DNA of 64,000 nt. Origin: Paraburkholderia monticola. GTDB lineage: Bacteria; Pseudomonadota; Gammaproteobacteria; Burkholderiales; Burkholderiaceae. Position numbers and translations under genes: made by a program. The notes under the pieces were generated by a model that worked only from the letters and a program-made list of their open reading frames with translations, did no database searches and was not told the origin of the DNA. This document shows, in pieces, positions 16,100 to 25,526 of this stretch (within the stretch, counting starts at the first letter, position 1; each line of letters starts with the position of its first letter). The stretch spans positions 496,001 to 560,000 of the forward strand of contig NZ_LRBG01000022.1 of NCBI RefSeq assembly GCF_001580545.1. The letters are read 5' to 3'.

Positions 16100-17833
16100 C
16101 TAGCGCGACGGATTCATGCGGAAGTACGCATCGAGCAGCGAGGTCTTGTAGACGACACCGGTGAGCTTCGGATGCGCGGTGCTTTCGATCACCGGCAAGC
16201 GCTCGCCCTGAAACGCCATGAAGTGCTGCAACGCGACGCCGAGCGACATGTCCGGCGTCAGCACGTCGAAATGCGGCTGCAGATAATCGGCGGCGGTTTT
16301 GCTCGACGTGTCGCGCTCTTCGAGCAGATCGGAGGTGATGTCCTTGAGCGCAACCACGCCGAGAAACGCGCCCGAGTCGTTCGCGACATAGAGGTACTTG
16401 ACCGGATATTCGAGGAACACGCGCGTCATGTCGTGCACGGTCGCGTTCGGCGGCACGACGGTCTGCGCGGGGCGGATCAGCTCGCGCATCTGGGTGGCGC
16501 GCAGCCGCGAGCGCTCCTGCTCCTCGCGATTGCGGTGCAACGTGATCTCGTACATCGAGGTCTTGCCGATCGCGCGCGCGACGAAATACGCGACCACGCA
16601 CGACAGCATCAGCGGCAGCACGACCTGATAGCTCAAGGTCATCTCGAAGATCATCAGGATCGCCATCAGCGGCGCCTGGGTCGCCCCCGCGAGGAACGCG
16701 CCCATGCCGACCATCGCATACGCGTAAGCGGCCGAGGTCGCATGCGGCCACAACGCGTGCATGGCCTGGCCGAACAGCGAGCCGACCGCCGCGCCGACGA
16801 ACAGCGTCGGCGTGAAGACCCCGCCCACCGCACCGGAGCCGGCCGTCGCCGCGGTCGCCGCGAGCTTGCAGACGAGCACCAGCACGAGCGCGGACCACGT
16901 CCACGGCGAATGCAGGATCGAGTTCACGACGCTGTAGCCGTTGCCCCACACCTCGGGCTCAAAGACCGAAATGACGCCGACCACGAGACCGCCGAGCGCG
17001 AGCCGCAGCGGCAGTGGCACGGACAGCCTGCGAAAGGCCGCCTTCGATGCATCGAGCAGCCGCAGGAATTGCGGCGCGGCGGCGCCGCACAAGGCGCCGA
17101 GCGCGACGAACAGCAGTACTTCGAGGCCGGTCACGGCCGGAAACTCGGGCATCTCGTAGGGCGGCTTGTAGCCGGCGAACTCGCGCATCGTGATGTTCGC
17201 GACGACCGCTGCGACCAGCACCGGCCCGAAGCTTTCCATCGCGATCGAACCGAGGACGATCTCCGTGACGAAAAATGCGCCGGCGATCGGCGCGCTGTAA
17301 GCGGACGTGATACCGGCCGCCGCCCCGCACGCGACCAAGAGGCGCAGCCGTGGCGGATCGAAATGGACCCAGCGGCCGATCAGCGACGAGGCGAGCGCCG
17401 CGAGCTGCACCATCGGACCTTCACGGCCGATCGAGCCGCCGCTCGCGATCGTAAACAGCGACGACACGCTGCGCCATAGGCTCAGGCGCACCGGCACGAC
17501 GCCGTCGCCGATCGCGACCGCTTCCATGTAATCGGTGTGCGTGTTCGGGTCGGCGTGACGCCGCGCGATCAGCAGAAACACGCCGGCGACGAGACCACCC
17601 GCGGCCGGCAGCCAGATGCGCATGGTCCACGGCAGGCTGCGCGCCAGTTCGACGAAACTGCCGGAGCGGCCGGTCATCGCCAGTTGCAGCAGTTCGATGC
17701 AGCGGCGAAACACGACGGTGGCGAACGCACCGGCAATGCCGACCACGACCGACCAGACCAGCATCGTGTGCGCTTCGGAGAGACGGAACAGGCGTTGGGC
17801 GCGGGTGCGCAGCTTCAGCAGGAATGAAAGCAC
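16100..17833 (-). CDS. clcB: ClcB-like chloride channel/transporter with C-terminal CBS domains
   Basis: The product is 577 aa. The ClC membrane core covers about residues 20-430 and a CBS pair about 450-570. The selectivity motif GREGP is present with gating Glu138. In the segment APIAGAFFVTEIV, the residue matching the second Glu of the ClC-ec1 pair (Glu203, the internal proton acceptor) is Ile192. Such a change is typical of uncoupled, channel-like ClC proteins. The start is GTG 17833 without a clear ribosome binding site; ATG 17764 is possible but would cut the first helix. A strong hairpin separates it from the upstream GST gene. Confidence 0.9.
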   Translation of the reverse strand: MLSFLLKLRTRAQRLFRLSEAHTMLVWSVVVGIAGAFATVVFRRCIELLQLAMTGRSGSFVELARSLPWTMRIWLPAAGGLVAGVFLLIARRHADPNTHTDYMEAVAIGDGVVPVRLSLWRSVSSLFTIASGGSIGREGPMVQLAALASSLIGRWVHFDPPRLRLLVACGAAAGITSAYSAPIAGAFFVTEIVLGSIAMESFGPVLVAAVVANITMREFAGYKPPYEMPEFPAVTGLEVLLFVALGALCGAAAPQFLRLLDASKAAFRRLSVPLPLRLALGGLVVGVISVFEPEVWGNGYSVVNSILHSPWTWSALVLVLVCKLAATAATAGSGAVGGVFTPTLFVGAAVGSLFGQAMHALWPHATSAAYAYAMVGMGAFLAGATQAPLMAILMIFEMTLSYQVVLPLMLSCVVAYFVARAIGKTSMYEITLHRNREEQERSRLRATQMRELIRPAQTVVPPNATVHDMTRVFLEYPVKYLYVANDSGAFLGVVALKDITSDLLEERDTSSKTAADYLQPHFDVLTPDMSLGVALQHFMAFQGERLPVIESTAHPKLTGVVYKTSLLDAYFRMNPSR

Positions 17834-17863
17834 GTCGACGGTACGGGGCGTGAAGGAAGGTTG

Positions 17864-17916
17864 AAAAAACCGCCGCTCAACAGCCGCGCGCCCGCCTCGA
17901 ATGGCGGGCGCGCGGC
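17864..17916 (-). terminator. Terminator after the GST gene
   Basis: GCCGCGCGCCCGCC (17883-17896) pairs perfectly with GGCGGGCGCGCGGC (17903-17916). On the minus strand a T6 run follows 13 nt later. The position fits an end for transcripts of the glutathione transferase gene. Confidence 0.55.
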
Positions 17917-17945
17917 GGCGGGCGGACAGGGCAGGGCGGCGCGCT

Positions 17946-18683
17946 TCAAGTCGCCGCCTCGTCGAGCTCAGGGTAGTGCCGGAAGATGCAACTTTCGTTA
18001 TGACCGATGCGCCGGTCCGAGTCCAGATACGCGGCGATGTTCGGCCTCGCGATCACGCTGTCGTGCAGCGCGGCGAGCCGCGGATAGTGCTCGCCGAAGC
18101 GCTTCAGCGCGCGCGGGAATGCGTACAGCAGACCGTCGATCAACTGGAACATCGACAGATCGACGTAGGTCAGTGTGTCGCCGACCATGAAGCGCTCGCC
18201 CGCCGGATTCTGCGCGAGCACGCGCTCGAAGTACGACATGAACTTCGGAATCCGCTCGCCGATGAAATCGTGCGCGCGCACCTTCGCCGCGTCTTTCTGA
18301 TCCTCGTAGTAGAGGCCGCTCGCGAGCGGATGGTGGGTGTCGTGCGCTTCGGTGACGACGTCGGCGATCGTCAGTTGCAGGCCGTTCGCGACATAGCGCA
18401 GGCTGTCCACCTTCGGCGCGAGATTCAGTCGCGGGCCGAGATAGAACAGGATGTTGGCGGTCTGCGAGATCACCAGGTCACCGTCTTTCAGAAACGGTGG
18501 CGCGAACGGCGGATACGGCTCGTCGGGGCTTTGCATCACCGCCATCATCGCTTGTGTGCCCTGGCCCTTCGCGCGTTTGCCGCGCGCGACCTCGACATAG
18601 TCGACGCCGGCTTCCTCCAGCGCGAGCCGCACGAATTCGCCGCGGCCTTGCAGGCCATCCCAGTAGTACAGTTCCAGGCTCAT
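17946..18683 (-). CDS. Glutathione S-transferase
   Basis: The product is 245 aa. The N-terminal thioredoxin-like domain (about residues 1-90) includes ISQTANILFYLG, where Ser and Gln of the SQ pair would bind the glutathione gamma-glutamyl group. The C-terminal all-helical domain covers about 95-235, with the N-capping-box-like GDTLTYVDLSMF. It is a cytosolic enzyme conjugating or reducing substrates with glutathione; the class and substrate are unknown. ATG 18683 is preceded by GAGG. It is monocistronic between clcB and yeiH. Confidence 0.88.
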   Translation of the reverse strand: MSLELYYWDGLQGRGEFVRLALEEAGVDYVEVARGKRAKGQGTQAMMAVMQSPDEPYPPFAPPFLKDGDLVISQTANILFYLGPRLNLAPKVDSLRYVANGLQLTIADVVTEAHDTHHPLASGLYYEDQKDAAKVRAHDFIGERIPKFMSYFERVLAQNPAGERFMVGDTLTYVDLSMFQLIDGLLYAFPRALKRFGEHYPRLAALHDSVIARPNIAAYLDSDRRIGHNESCIFRHYPELDEAAT

Positions 18684-18833
18684 CGATCGATCCTCATTCC
18701 GGTCGCCCGGGCGCGCCGCCGGATGGCGTTTTCGCCGCTGCCATCGGAGCTCGCGCGCGGGCGGGTTGCGGGAGCAAAGTTCGCAGCAACGAGTATGCCG
18801 TGTGATCGGCCCGGATGGTGCGCCAGAAAGCGC

Positions 18834-18855
18834 AAAACCCCGCGCGCGGCGGGGT
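18834..18855 (-). terminator. Terminator after the YeiH-type gene
   Basis: ACCCCGC (18837-18843) and GCGGGGT (18849-18855) form the stem, and on the minus strand TTTT follows directly. It lies 28 nt past the stop of the YeiH-type gene. Confidence 0.65.
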
Positions 18856-18882
18856 GTGCGACAAGGCGGGGGAGCCGGCGGC

Positions 18883-19962
18883 TCAGTGGAACAGGTGCTG
18901 GACGAGCCATGTGATGCCGAGGCCACCGGCGAACAGCCAGACGTACAGGATCAGGCCGGTGGAGAGCGCGCGCGGACCGGCTTCGCGAATCTGCGAGACG
19001 CGCGTTTCGATGCCGAGCGCCGTCATCGCCATCGTCAGCACGAAGGTATCGATCATGTTCAGCGTCGAGACGGTGCTTTCCGGCAGCACATGCAGCGAGT
19101 TGACGACGACACAGGCGAGAAAGCCGAGCGCGAACCAGGGGATCGCCAGCTTGCGCGGGGCGGCGCCGTCCGCGTTGCCGTCCTGGCTGCGGCGCGCCGC
19201 ACGGTTCACCCACAGGCCGACCACCAGCAGCACCGGCACCAGCAGCATCACGCGGGTCATCTTGACGATCGTCGCGATGTGCGTCGCTTCCGGGCTCACG
19301 TTGCTCGCCGCGCCGACCACCTGCGCGACCTCGTGGATCGTGCCGCCGAAGAACAGACCCGCACCAAGCGTGTCGAGATGCAGCCAGCCGGCGTTGAACA
19401 GCACCGGGTACAGGAACATCGACAACGTCCCGAACAGCACCACGCTGCCGACCGCCATCGCGCTCTTGTGCGGCTTCGATTGCAGCGTCGATTCGAACGC
19501 GAGCACCGCGGCCGCGCCGCAGATCGCGCTGCCGGCTGCGGTCAGGAGCGCGGTGTCGCGATCGAGCTTCATGATTTTCATGCCGGCCCAGGTGCCGATC
19601 ACGAGCGTGCTGACGACGATCAGCACCGACTCCGCGAGACCCGGCAGGCCGACCTGGGCGATCTCCTGCAGGCTCACGCGCAGACCGAAGAACGCGACCG
19701 CGATGCGCAGCAGCTTGCGCGCCGAGAAGTTGACGCCGGCCGCCCAGCTGGCCGGCATGCCGTCGCGCAGCGCGTTGCCATAGATCGCCCCGGCGACGAT
19801 GCCGACGATCAGCGGACTCAGGCCGAGGCCGGCGATCGCCGGAATCGATGCGATGCGCGTGACGGCGGCGGCGAACAGCGCGACGAACAGCACGCCGTTG
19901 AGCTGGCCACGCGTGGACAACGCGGGAGAGGCGGCGGTGAGCGGGACGGTGGGTGTGGACAT
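18883..19962 (-). CDS. YeiH/UPF0324-type putative sulfate exporter
   Basis: The product is 359 aa with about ten hydrophobic helices. Family motifs include AGSAICGAAAVLAFE, GGTIHEVAQVVGA and the C-terminal MAMTALGIE. Members are inner-membrane transporters; export of sulfate or sulfite-related anions is proposed, for example in taurine or sulfonate degradation. The LysR gene divergent from it resembles YeiE, as in Escherichia coli where yeiE and yeiH are neighbours. That supports the assignment. Confidence 0.9.
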   Translation of the reverse strand: MSTPTVPLTAASPALSTRGQLNGVLFVALFAAAVTRIASIPAIAGLGLSPLIVGIVAGAIYGNALRDGMPASWAAGVNFSARKLLRIAVAFFGLRVSLQEIAQVGLPGLAESVLIVVSTLVIGTWAGMKIMKLDRDTALLTAAGSAICGAAAVLAFESTLQSKPHKSAMAVGSVVLFGTLSMFLYPVLFNAGWLHLDTLGAGLFFGGTIHEVAQVVGAASNVSPEATHIATIVKMTRVMLLVPVLLVVGLWVNRAARRSQDGNADGAAPRKLAIPWFALGFLACVVVNSLHVLPESTVSTLNMIDTFVLTMAMTALGIETRVSQIREAGPRALSTGLILYVWLFAGGLGITWLVQHLFH

Positions 19963-20016
19963 GATCGGGTGCCTGAATGTATGACTGACTGCAACGGGGC
20001 TAATCCTAAATTAGAT

Positions 20017-20041
20017 ATATCGATATGAAAAATCATGATTT
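20017..20041. promoter_or_regulatory. Two AT-rich palindromes in the yeiH/lysR divergent region
   Basis: ATATCGATAT (20017-20026) and AAATCATGATTT (20030-20041) are perfect palindromes four bases apart in an AT-rich stretch of a very GC-rich region. They lie between the divergent starts and are good candidates for binding by the adjacent LysR protein and for promoter elements. Confidence 0.5.
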
Positions 20042-20079
20042 AGAATGTAAAGTATCGGCTAAATGGATATTTAATCGAA

Positions 20080-20973
20080 ATGACCCCGGACCAGCTTATA
20101 ACTTTCGCCGCCGTCGCCGAACATCGCAACATCAGCCGGGCGGCGGTGGCGCTGCATCTGTCGCAGCCGGCGGTGTCCGGCCAGCTCAGGCAGTTGCAGG
20201 ACGAGTTCGGCGAGCCGTTGTATCAGCGTGATGGCCGCGGCGTGCGGCTGACACCGGCCGGCGAGCAGCTCGCGAGCTATGCGGCGCGGCTGCGCGACAC
20301 CTGGCGGCAGGCCCATGCCTATCGCGACGCGCTGCGCGGACTCGAGCAGGGCACCTTGCGGATCGGCGCGAGCACCACGCCGGCGAGCTATCTGCTGCCG
20401 TATCTGATCGCCGAATTCCATCGCCGCTATCCGGACGTGATCGTGCATACCGCCAACGGCAATACCACCGAGATCGTCGGCGCGCTCGGTTCGGTCGATA
20501 TCGCGATGATCGAAGGTCCCGCGGGCGCCGATCTGCCGCCGGACACCGCCGTGCATGCCTGGCGCGAGGACGAGATCGTCGCGATCATGCCGCGCACGCA
20601 TCCGCTCGCCGAGGCGGAACGCGAAGGGCGCATCGCGCTGGCCGCGTTCGGCGCGTATCCGCTGGTGCTGCGCGAGGAAGGCTCGGGCGTGCGGCAGACG
20701 GTCGAGCGCGAGTTCGCGCGCGCGGGCGTGCCGATGCGCGTGGCGCTCGAAATCGCGGGAGTCGAAGGGGTGAAGGAGGCCGTGCGGGCCGGCATGGGCG
20801 TCGGCTTCGTGTCGGCGATGTCGATGCGGCACGAGAACGGCGCGCTGCGCATGCTATCGCTGAGCCCGCAGCCGCTGACGCGGCGCCTGTCGATTCTGGT
20901 GCCGCATGCGAGTGCGCCGTCGCGGGTGGTCGAGCAGTTTCTGGCGATGTGTATCGCAGGCGAGGGCGCTTGA
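20080..20973 (+). CDS. LysR-family regulator, YeiE/CysB-like
   Basis: The product is 297 aa. The helix-turn-helix (about residues 1-60, SRAAVALHLSQPAVSGQL) and effector domain fit the YeiE/CbbR-like branch. It probably controls the divergent exporter and may sense a sulfur compound such as sulfite, as reported for YeiE. That effector is an inference from the neighbour. The short gap holds two palindromes. ATG 20080 is chosen because it gives the standard LysR N-terminus. Confidence 0.88.
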   Translation: MTPDQLITFAAVAEHRNISRAAVALHLSQPAVSGQLRQLQDEFGEPLYQRDGRGVRLTPAGEQLASYAARLRDTWRQAHAYRDALRGLEQGTLRIGASTTPASYLLPYLIAEFHRRYPDVIVHTANGNTTEIVGALGSVDIAMIEGPAGADLPPDTAVHAWREDEIVAIMPRTHPLAEAEREGRIALAAFGAYPLVLREEGSGVRQTVEREFARAGVPMRVALEIAGVEGVKEAVRAGMGVGFVSAMSMRHENGALRMLSLSPQPLTRRLSILVPHASAPSRVVEQFLAMCIAGEGA

Positions 20974-21156
20974 CTCGCTTAGGCAGCCCGTAGCCTGCGC
21001 GAATCCGGATGCACACCGCGCACGGGTCTGGCAGGCGTGTCCCGCGTCATGCTCGCCGCATGCCTGGCGCGCCTGGGGATTTCCTCTATGGTGCTAGATG
21101 GCTGTCCCGCGCACTATTCGCACATCGCAGCGCCTCGGCGCTTTTTTTCGAAGCAT

Positions 21157-21176
21157 GTTTGGAACCGGTTCCAAAC
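21157..21176. promoter_or_regulatory. PtxS-type operator before the kgu operon
   Basis: GTTTGGAACCGGTTCCAAAC is a perfect 20-bp palindrome, 33 nt before the kguE start. Its core TGGAACCGGTTCCA differs at two symmetric positions from the known Pseudomonas PtxS operator TGAAACCGGTTTCA. The ptxS homologue is the last gene of the same cluster, so autoregulated repression relieved by 2-ketogluconate is likely. Confidence 0.85.
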
Positions 21177-21209
21177 GCGGGTTTCACGACAGAATTGGGT
21201 GAATTCAAC

Positions 21210-22022
21210 ATGGCTGATGCAATCGAGATCGTGATCGTCGCCAGCGCGTTCGGTGTGAACGCGGTGCGCGCCGACGGCCATCTGAAATGGGCCCAGCGCG
21301 CGAGGCGCGCCGGCGCGGCGGGTTTCGAGGTGCGCCGCGAGCTGTTCGCGAGCGATGCCGAGGCCCATCCGGAACGGCTGCGTGCGCTCGGCGCGGCTTT
21401 GGCCGATCTCGGCTTGTGGTCGGTGTTTTCGACACCGGCATCGCTGTACGCGGCTGACGGCCAGCTCGACACCGATGCCCTGCGTCTCGCGCTCGACGAA
21501 GCAGCCGCGCTCGGCGCGCGCTTCGTCAAGCTGCAACTCGGCGGCTTCGCTGGGAAGGCTGAGGGCGCGGCAATCGCCGCGCAGGTCGCGAGCAGGGCAG
21601 ACACCACGGGCACCACGGACACCACGGGCAACGCGTCTGCCCGACTCGTCGTCGAAAACGGGCAATTGGCGCAGGGCGGTGCGCCCGCGCAGTTCATCGG
21701 CCTGTTCGACGCACTCGCGCGCGAAGGCCATGCGGGCGTGCTCGGCATGACCTTCGATACCGGCAACTGGGCGTGGCTCGACGTCGCGCCGCTGGAGATC
21801 GCCGCGCAGCTTGCGCCGCACGTCGAATACATCCATTGCAAGACCACGACGGGCGAGGGCGCGCGTCGCTTCGCCGTGGCGCCGGCCGACGATGACGCGG
21901 CATTCCGCGCGCTCCTCGAGCGCCTGCCGCGCGACGTGCCGCGAGGCATCGAGTTTCCGTTCGACGCGAGCCGCATCGACGCGGATGCCGCGCGTTATGT
22001 GAGCTGGCTTGCGCGGGTGTAG
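21210..22022 (+). CDS. kguE: KguE-like sugar epimerase/isomerase (TIM barrel)
   Basis: The product is 270 aa of the xylose-isomerase-like TIM-barrel superfamily. Likely metal ligands include Glu in VVENG (about residue 150) and the GMTFDTGNW and HVEYIHCK strands. In Pseudomonas kguE starts the 2-ketogluconate operon, though its exact reaction is poorly defined. A Thr/Gly-rich insertion (about residues 132-140, DTTGTTDTTG) lies just before the ENG motif. The upstream PtxS-type palindrome marks it as the first gene of the operon. Confidence 0.8.
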   Translation: MADAIEIVIVASAFGVNAVRADGHLKWAQRARRAGAAGFEVRRELFASDAEAHPERLRALGAALADLGLWSVFSTPASLYAADGQLDTDALRLALDEAAALGARFVKLQLGGFAGKAEGAAIAAQVASRADTTGTTDTTGNASARLVVENGQLAQGGAPAQFIGLFDALAREGHAGVLGMTFDTGNWAWLDVAPLEIAAQLAPHVEYIHCKTTTGEGARRFAVAPADDDAAFRALLERLPRDVPRGIEFPFDASRIDADAARYVSWLARV

Positions 22023-22112
22023 ACGCCCGACGAAGCATCACGAAGCGGCAGCACCGAACGCAGCCCACGCCACCCGATTCACCCGGATCAGAAGCACCAC
22101 CAGGAGCCCAGC

Positions 22113-23096
22113 ATGACCCACCCATACCCCGCACTCGACGTGATCACCTACGGCGAAGCGATGGCGATGTTCGTCGCCGCCGAAACCGGCCCGCTCGCGG
22201 GCGTCGGGCAGTTCACGAAGCGCATCGCCGGCGCGGACCTGAACGTCGCGATCGGCCTGTCACGACTCGGCTTCAGGGTGGGCTGGATGAGCCGCGTCGG
22301 CGACGATTCGTTCGGCCAGTACGTGCGCGACACGCTGACCAGAGAGGGCATCGACCAGCGCTGTGTGAGCACGGATGCGCGCTATCCAACCGGCTTCCAG
22401 CTGAAGTCGAAGAACGACGACGGCAGCGACCCGGCCGTCGAATATTTCCGCAAGGGCTCGGCGGCGAGCCATCTGTCGCGCGACGACTACGTCGCCGATT
22501 ACGTGCTGAGCGCGCGCCATCTGCATCTGACCGGCGTCGCGCCGGCGATCTCGGCGAGTTCGCGCGAACTGGCGTTCCACCTGGCCCGCGAAATGCGTGC
22601 AGCTGGCAAGACCATCTCGTTCGACCCGAACCTGCGTCCGACACTATGGCCGTCGCGCGCGGCGATGGTCGAAGGCTTGAACGCGCTCGCCGCGCTGGCC
22701 GACTGGGTGCTGCCCGGCATCGGCGAGGGCGAGATTCTGGCCGGCTACACGCAGCCGGACGACATCGCGAAGTTCTATCTGGAGCGCGGCGCGCGTGGCG
22801 TGATCGTCAAGCTCGGCGCACAGGGCGCGTATTACCGTACCGCCACCGACGCCGCGACGATCGTCGGCCGCCCGGTCGAGAACGTCGTCGATACGGTCGG
22901 CGCGGGCGATGGCTTCGCGGTCGGCGTGATCAGCGCGCTGCTCGAAGGCCGCACGCTGGCGCAAGCGGTCGCGCGCGGCAACCGGATCGGCGCGCTCGCG
23001 ATCCAGGTGATCGGCGATTCGGAAGGTTTGCCGAGCCGCGCCGAACTCGACGCGCTCGAACTCGCCGACGTGCCGGGCATCGCCAGCGCGGCCTGA
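22113..23096 (+). CDS. kguK: 2-ketogluconate kinase (PfkB family)
   Basis: The product is 327 aa. The PfkB fold shows the N-terminal GGxN-like region (IAGADLNVAIGLSRLG, about residues 38-53) and the C-terminal signature DTVGAGDGFAVG near residue 260, with the catalytic Asp in GAGD. It would phosphorylate 2-ketogluconate to the 6-phosphate; 2-keto-3-deoxygluconate kinase is a close alternative, but the neighbours favour KguK. AGGAG lies about 7 nt before ATG 22113. Confidence 0.85.
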   Translation: MTHPYPALDVITYGEAMAMFVAAETGPLAGVGQFTKRIAGADLNVAIGLSRLGFRVGWMSRVGDDSFGQYVRDTLTREGIDQRCVSTDARYPTGFQLKSKNDDGSDPAVEYFRKGSAASHLSRDDYVADYVLSARHLHLTGVAPAISASSRELAFHLAREMRAAGKTISFDPNLRPTLWPSRAAMVEGLNALAALADWVLPGIGEGEILAGYTQPDDIAKFYLERGARGVIVKLGAQGAYYRTATDAATIVGRPVENVVDTVGAGDGFAVGVISALLEGRTLAQAVARGNRIGALAIQVIGDSEGLPSRAELDALELADVPGIASAA

Positions 23097-23217
23097 GGCG
23101 GACCGGCCTCAGGATCGGCCCAACTCGGCCACCAGCATCGACTAAAGCAAGAGCGCCGGCAGCGCGCCCAAACTTTTTCATCATTGATTCGGGACGACGC
23201 CGTCCAAGGAGACTTCC

Positions 23218-24507
23218 ATGACCTCATCGCTTGCGATTCGCCGCTGGTGGACGATCATGCCGATCGTGTTCATCACCTACAGCCTCGCCTATCTGGATCG
23301 CGCGAATTTCGGCTTCGCGGCCGCGGCCGGCATCAACCAGGATCTCGGCATCAGCAAAGGGCTCGCGTCGTTGATCGGCGCGCTGTTCTTCCTCGGCTAT
23401 TTCTTCTTCCAGATTCCCGGTGCGATCTACGCCGAGCGCCGCAGCGTGAAGAAGCTCGTGTTCTGGAGCCTCGTTCTGTGGGGCGGCTGCGCGGCGTTGA
23501 CCGGGATGGTCAGCAACATCCCGTCGCTGATGGTGATCCGCTTCGTGCTCGGCGTCGTCGAAGCCGCGGTGATGCCGGCGATGCTGATCTTCATCAGCAA
23601 CTGGTTCACCAAAAGCGAGCGCTCGCGCGCCAACACGTTCCTGATTCTCGGCAATCCGGTCACGGTGCTGTGGATGTCGGTCGTGTCGGGCTATCTCGTG
23701 CATTCGTTCGGCTGGCGGCAGATGTTCATCGCCGAGGGTGTGCCCGCGATCATCTGGGCGGTCTGCTGGTGGTTCCTCGTGAAGGACAAGCCCGAGCAGG
23801 TGTCGTGGCTGACGCAGCAGGAAAAGGACACGCTCGCGCAGACCCTGCGCGCCGAGCAGGCTGCGATCAAGCCGGTGCGCAACTACAGCGAGGCGTTTCG
23901 CACGCCCGCGGTGATCAAGCTGTGCGCGCAGTATTTCTGCTGGAGCATCGGCGTGTACGGCTTCGTGCTGTGGCTGCCGTCGATCCTGAAGAACGGCTCG
24001 ACGCTCAGCATGGTCGACACCGGCTGGCTGTCGGCGCTGCCTTACCTGGCCGCAACGATCGCGATGCTTGCAGCTTCGTGGGCATCGGATAAACTCAACC
24101 GCCGCAAGGTGTTCGTGTGGCCGTTCCTGCTGATCGGCGCGATGGCGTTCGCGGCATCGTACGCGCTCGGCTCCACGCATTTCTGGGGCTCGTATGCGTT
24201 GCTCGTGATCGCGGGCGCCGCGATGTACGCGCCATACGGGCCGTTCTTCGCGATCGTGCCGGAGCTGCTGCCGAAGAACGTCGCGGGCGGCGCGATGGCG
24301 CTGATCAACAGCATGGGCGCGCTCGGTTCGTTCGTCGGCTCGTACGTGGTCGGCTATCTGAACGGCGCGACCGGATCGCCGGCGGCATCGTATGCATTCA
24401 TGAGCGTGGCGCTCGTCGCCGCGGTGATCCTGACGCTCGCCGTCAAGCCGGCCACCGCCGAACAACGCGGCCCCGCTCGTTCCACCGTCGCAAGGAAAAT
24501 TAGCTGA
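23218..24507 (+). CDS. kguT: 2-ketogluconate transporter (MFS, anion:cation symporter type)
   Basis: The product is 429 aa with twelve transmembrane helices and the ACS-family start YSLAYLDRANFGFA (about residues 21-34). The signature Asp-Arg pair in helix 1 is typical of this MFS branch. It imports 2-ketogluconate in proton symport. CAAGGAGAC lies before the start. The stop overlaps kguD by one base (TGATG). Confidence 0.88.
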   Translation: MTSSLAIRRWWTIMPIVFITYSLAYLDRANFGFAAAAGINQDLGISKGLASLIGALFFLGYFFFQIPGAIYAERRSVKKLVFWSLVLWGGCAALTGMVSNIPSLMVIRFVLGVVEAAVMPAMLIFISNWFTKSERSRANTFLILGNPVTVLWMSVVSGYLVHSFGWRQMFIAEGVPAIIWAVCWWFLVKDKPEQVSWLTQQEKDTLAQTLRAEQAAIKPVRNYSEAFRTPAVIKLCAQYFCWSIGVYGFVLWLPSILKNGSTLSMVDTGWLSALPYLAATIAMLAASWASDKLNRRKVFVWPFLLIGAMAFAASYALGSTHFWGSYALLVIAGAAMYAPYGPFFAIVPELLPKNVAGGAMALINSMGALGSFVGSYVVGYLNGATGSPAASYAFMSVALVAAVILTLAVKPATAEQRGPARSTVARKIS

Positions 24508-25472
24508 TGAAGAAGATCGTCGCCTGGAAATCGCTGCCCGAGGATGTGCTTGGCTTTCTGCAACAGCATGTGCAGGTCGTGCAGGTCGATCCATCGCAGC
24601 ATGATGCGTTCGTCGCCGCGCTGCGCGATGCCGACGGCGGCATCGGCGCGAGCGTGACGATCACGCCGGCGATGCTCGAAGGCGCGAGCCGGCTGAAGGC
24701 GCTGTCGACTATCTCGGTCGGCTACGACCAGTTCGACGTCGACGACCTCACGCGCCGCGGCATCGTGCTCGCGCACACGCCGGACGTGCTGACCGAATCG
24801 ACCGCCGATACCGTGTTCTCGCTGATCCTCGCGTCGGCGCGGCGCGTCGTCGAGCTGGCCGACTGGGTCAAGGCGGGGCAGTGGCGCGCCAGCATCGGGC
24901 CCGCGCAGTTCGGGCTCGACGTGCAGGGCAAGACGATCGGCATCGTCGGGCTGGGGCGGATCGGTGGCGCGGTCGCGCGCCGCGCGGCACTCGGCTTCAA
25001 CATGAAGGTGCTGTACACGAACCGCAGCGCGAACCCCAAGGCCGAACAGGCGTATGGCGCGCGGCGCGTCGAGCTGGCTGACTTGCTCGCGCAGTCCGAT
25101 TTCGTTTGTCTGCAGGTGCCGCTCACGCAAGCAACGCGGCATCTGATCGGCGCGGCCGAATTGCGCGCGATGAAGAAGAGCGCGATCCTGATCAACGCCT
25201 CACGCGGCGCGACCGTCGACGAAGCGGCGCTGATCGAAGCGTTGCGCAACGGCACGATTCACGCCGCGGGCCTCGACGTGTTCGACACCGAACCGTTGCC
25301 GGCCGACTCGCCATTGCTCTCGATGCCCAACGTGGTCGCGCTGCCGCATATCGGCTCGGCGACGCACGAGACCCGTCACGCGATGGCGCTCAACGCGGCG
25401 GAGAACCTGGTCGCCGCGCTCGATGGCACCTTGACGATGAACATCGTCAACCGTGAAGTGCTGGCGCAGTGA
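24507..25472 (+). CDS. kguD: 2-ketogluconate reductase (D-2-hydroxyacid dehydrogenase family)
   Basis: The product is 321 aa. The NAD(P) motif GLGRIGGAVARR is near residue 148. The catalytic Arg in NASRGA is near 232, Glu in FDTEPLP near 262 and His in LPHIGSAT near 281. In the kgu pathway it reduces 2-keto-6-phosphogluconate to 6-phosphogluconate, though relatives also reduce glyoxylate or hydroxypyruvate. The start codon shares one base with the kguT stop, so the two are coupled. Confidence 0.88.
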   Translation: MKKIVAWKSLPEDVLGFLQQHVQVVQVDPSQHDAFVAALRDADGGIGASVTITPAMLEGASRLKALSTISVGYDQFDVDDLTRRGIVLAHTPDVLTESTADTVFSLILASARRVVELADWVKAGQWRASIGPAQFGLDVQGKTIGIVGLGRIGGAVARRAALGFNMKVLYTNRSANPKAEQAYGARRVELADLLAQSDFVCLQVPLTQATRHLIGAAELRAMKKSAILINASRGATVDEAALIEALRNGTIHAAGLDVFDTEPLPADSPLLSMPNVVALPHIGSATHETRHAMALNAAENLVAALDGTLTMNIVNREVLAQ

Positions 25473-25526
25473 GTCGCACGGCAGCGCGTGGCCTGCCGCC
25501 CTCGGACCGACACGAGCGATGAGCGA

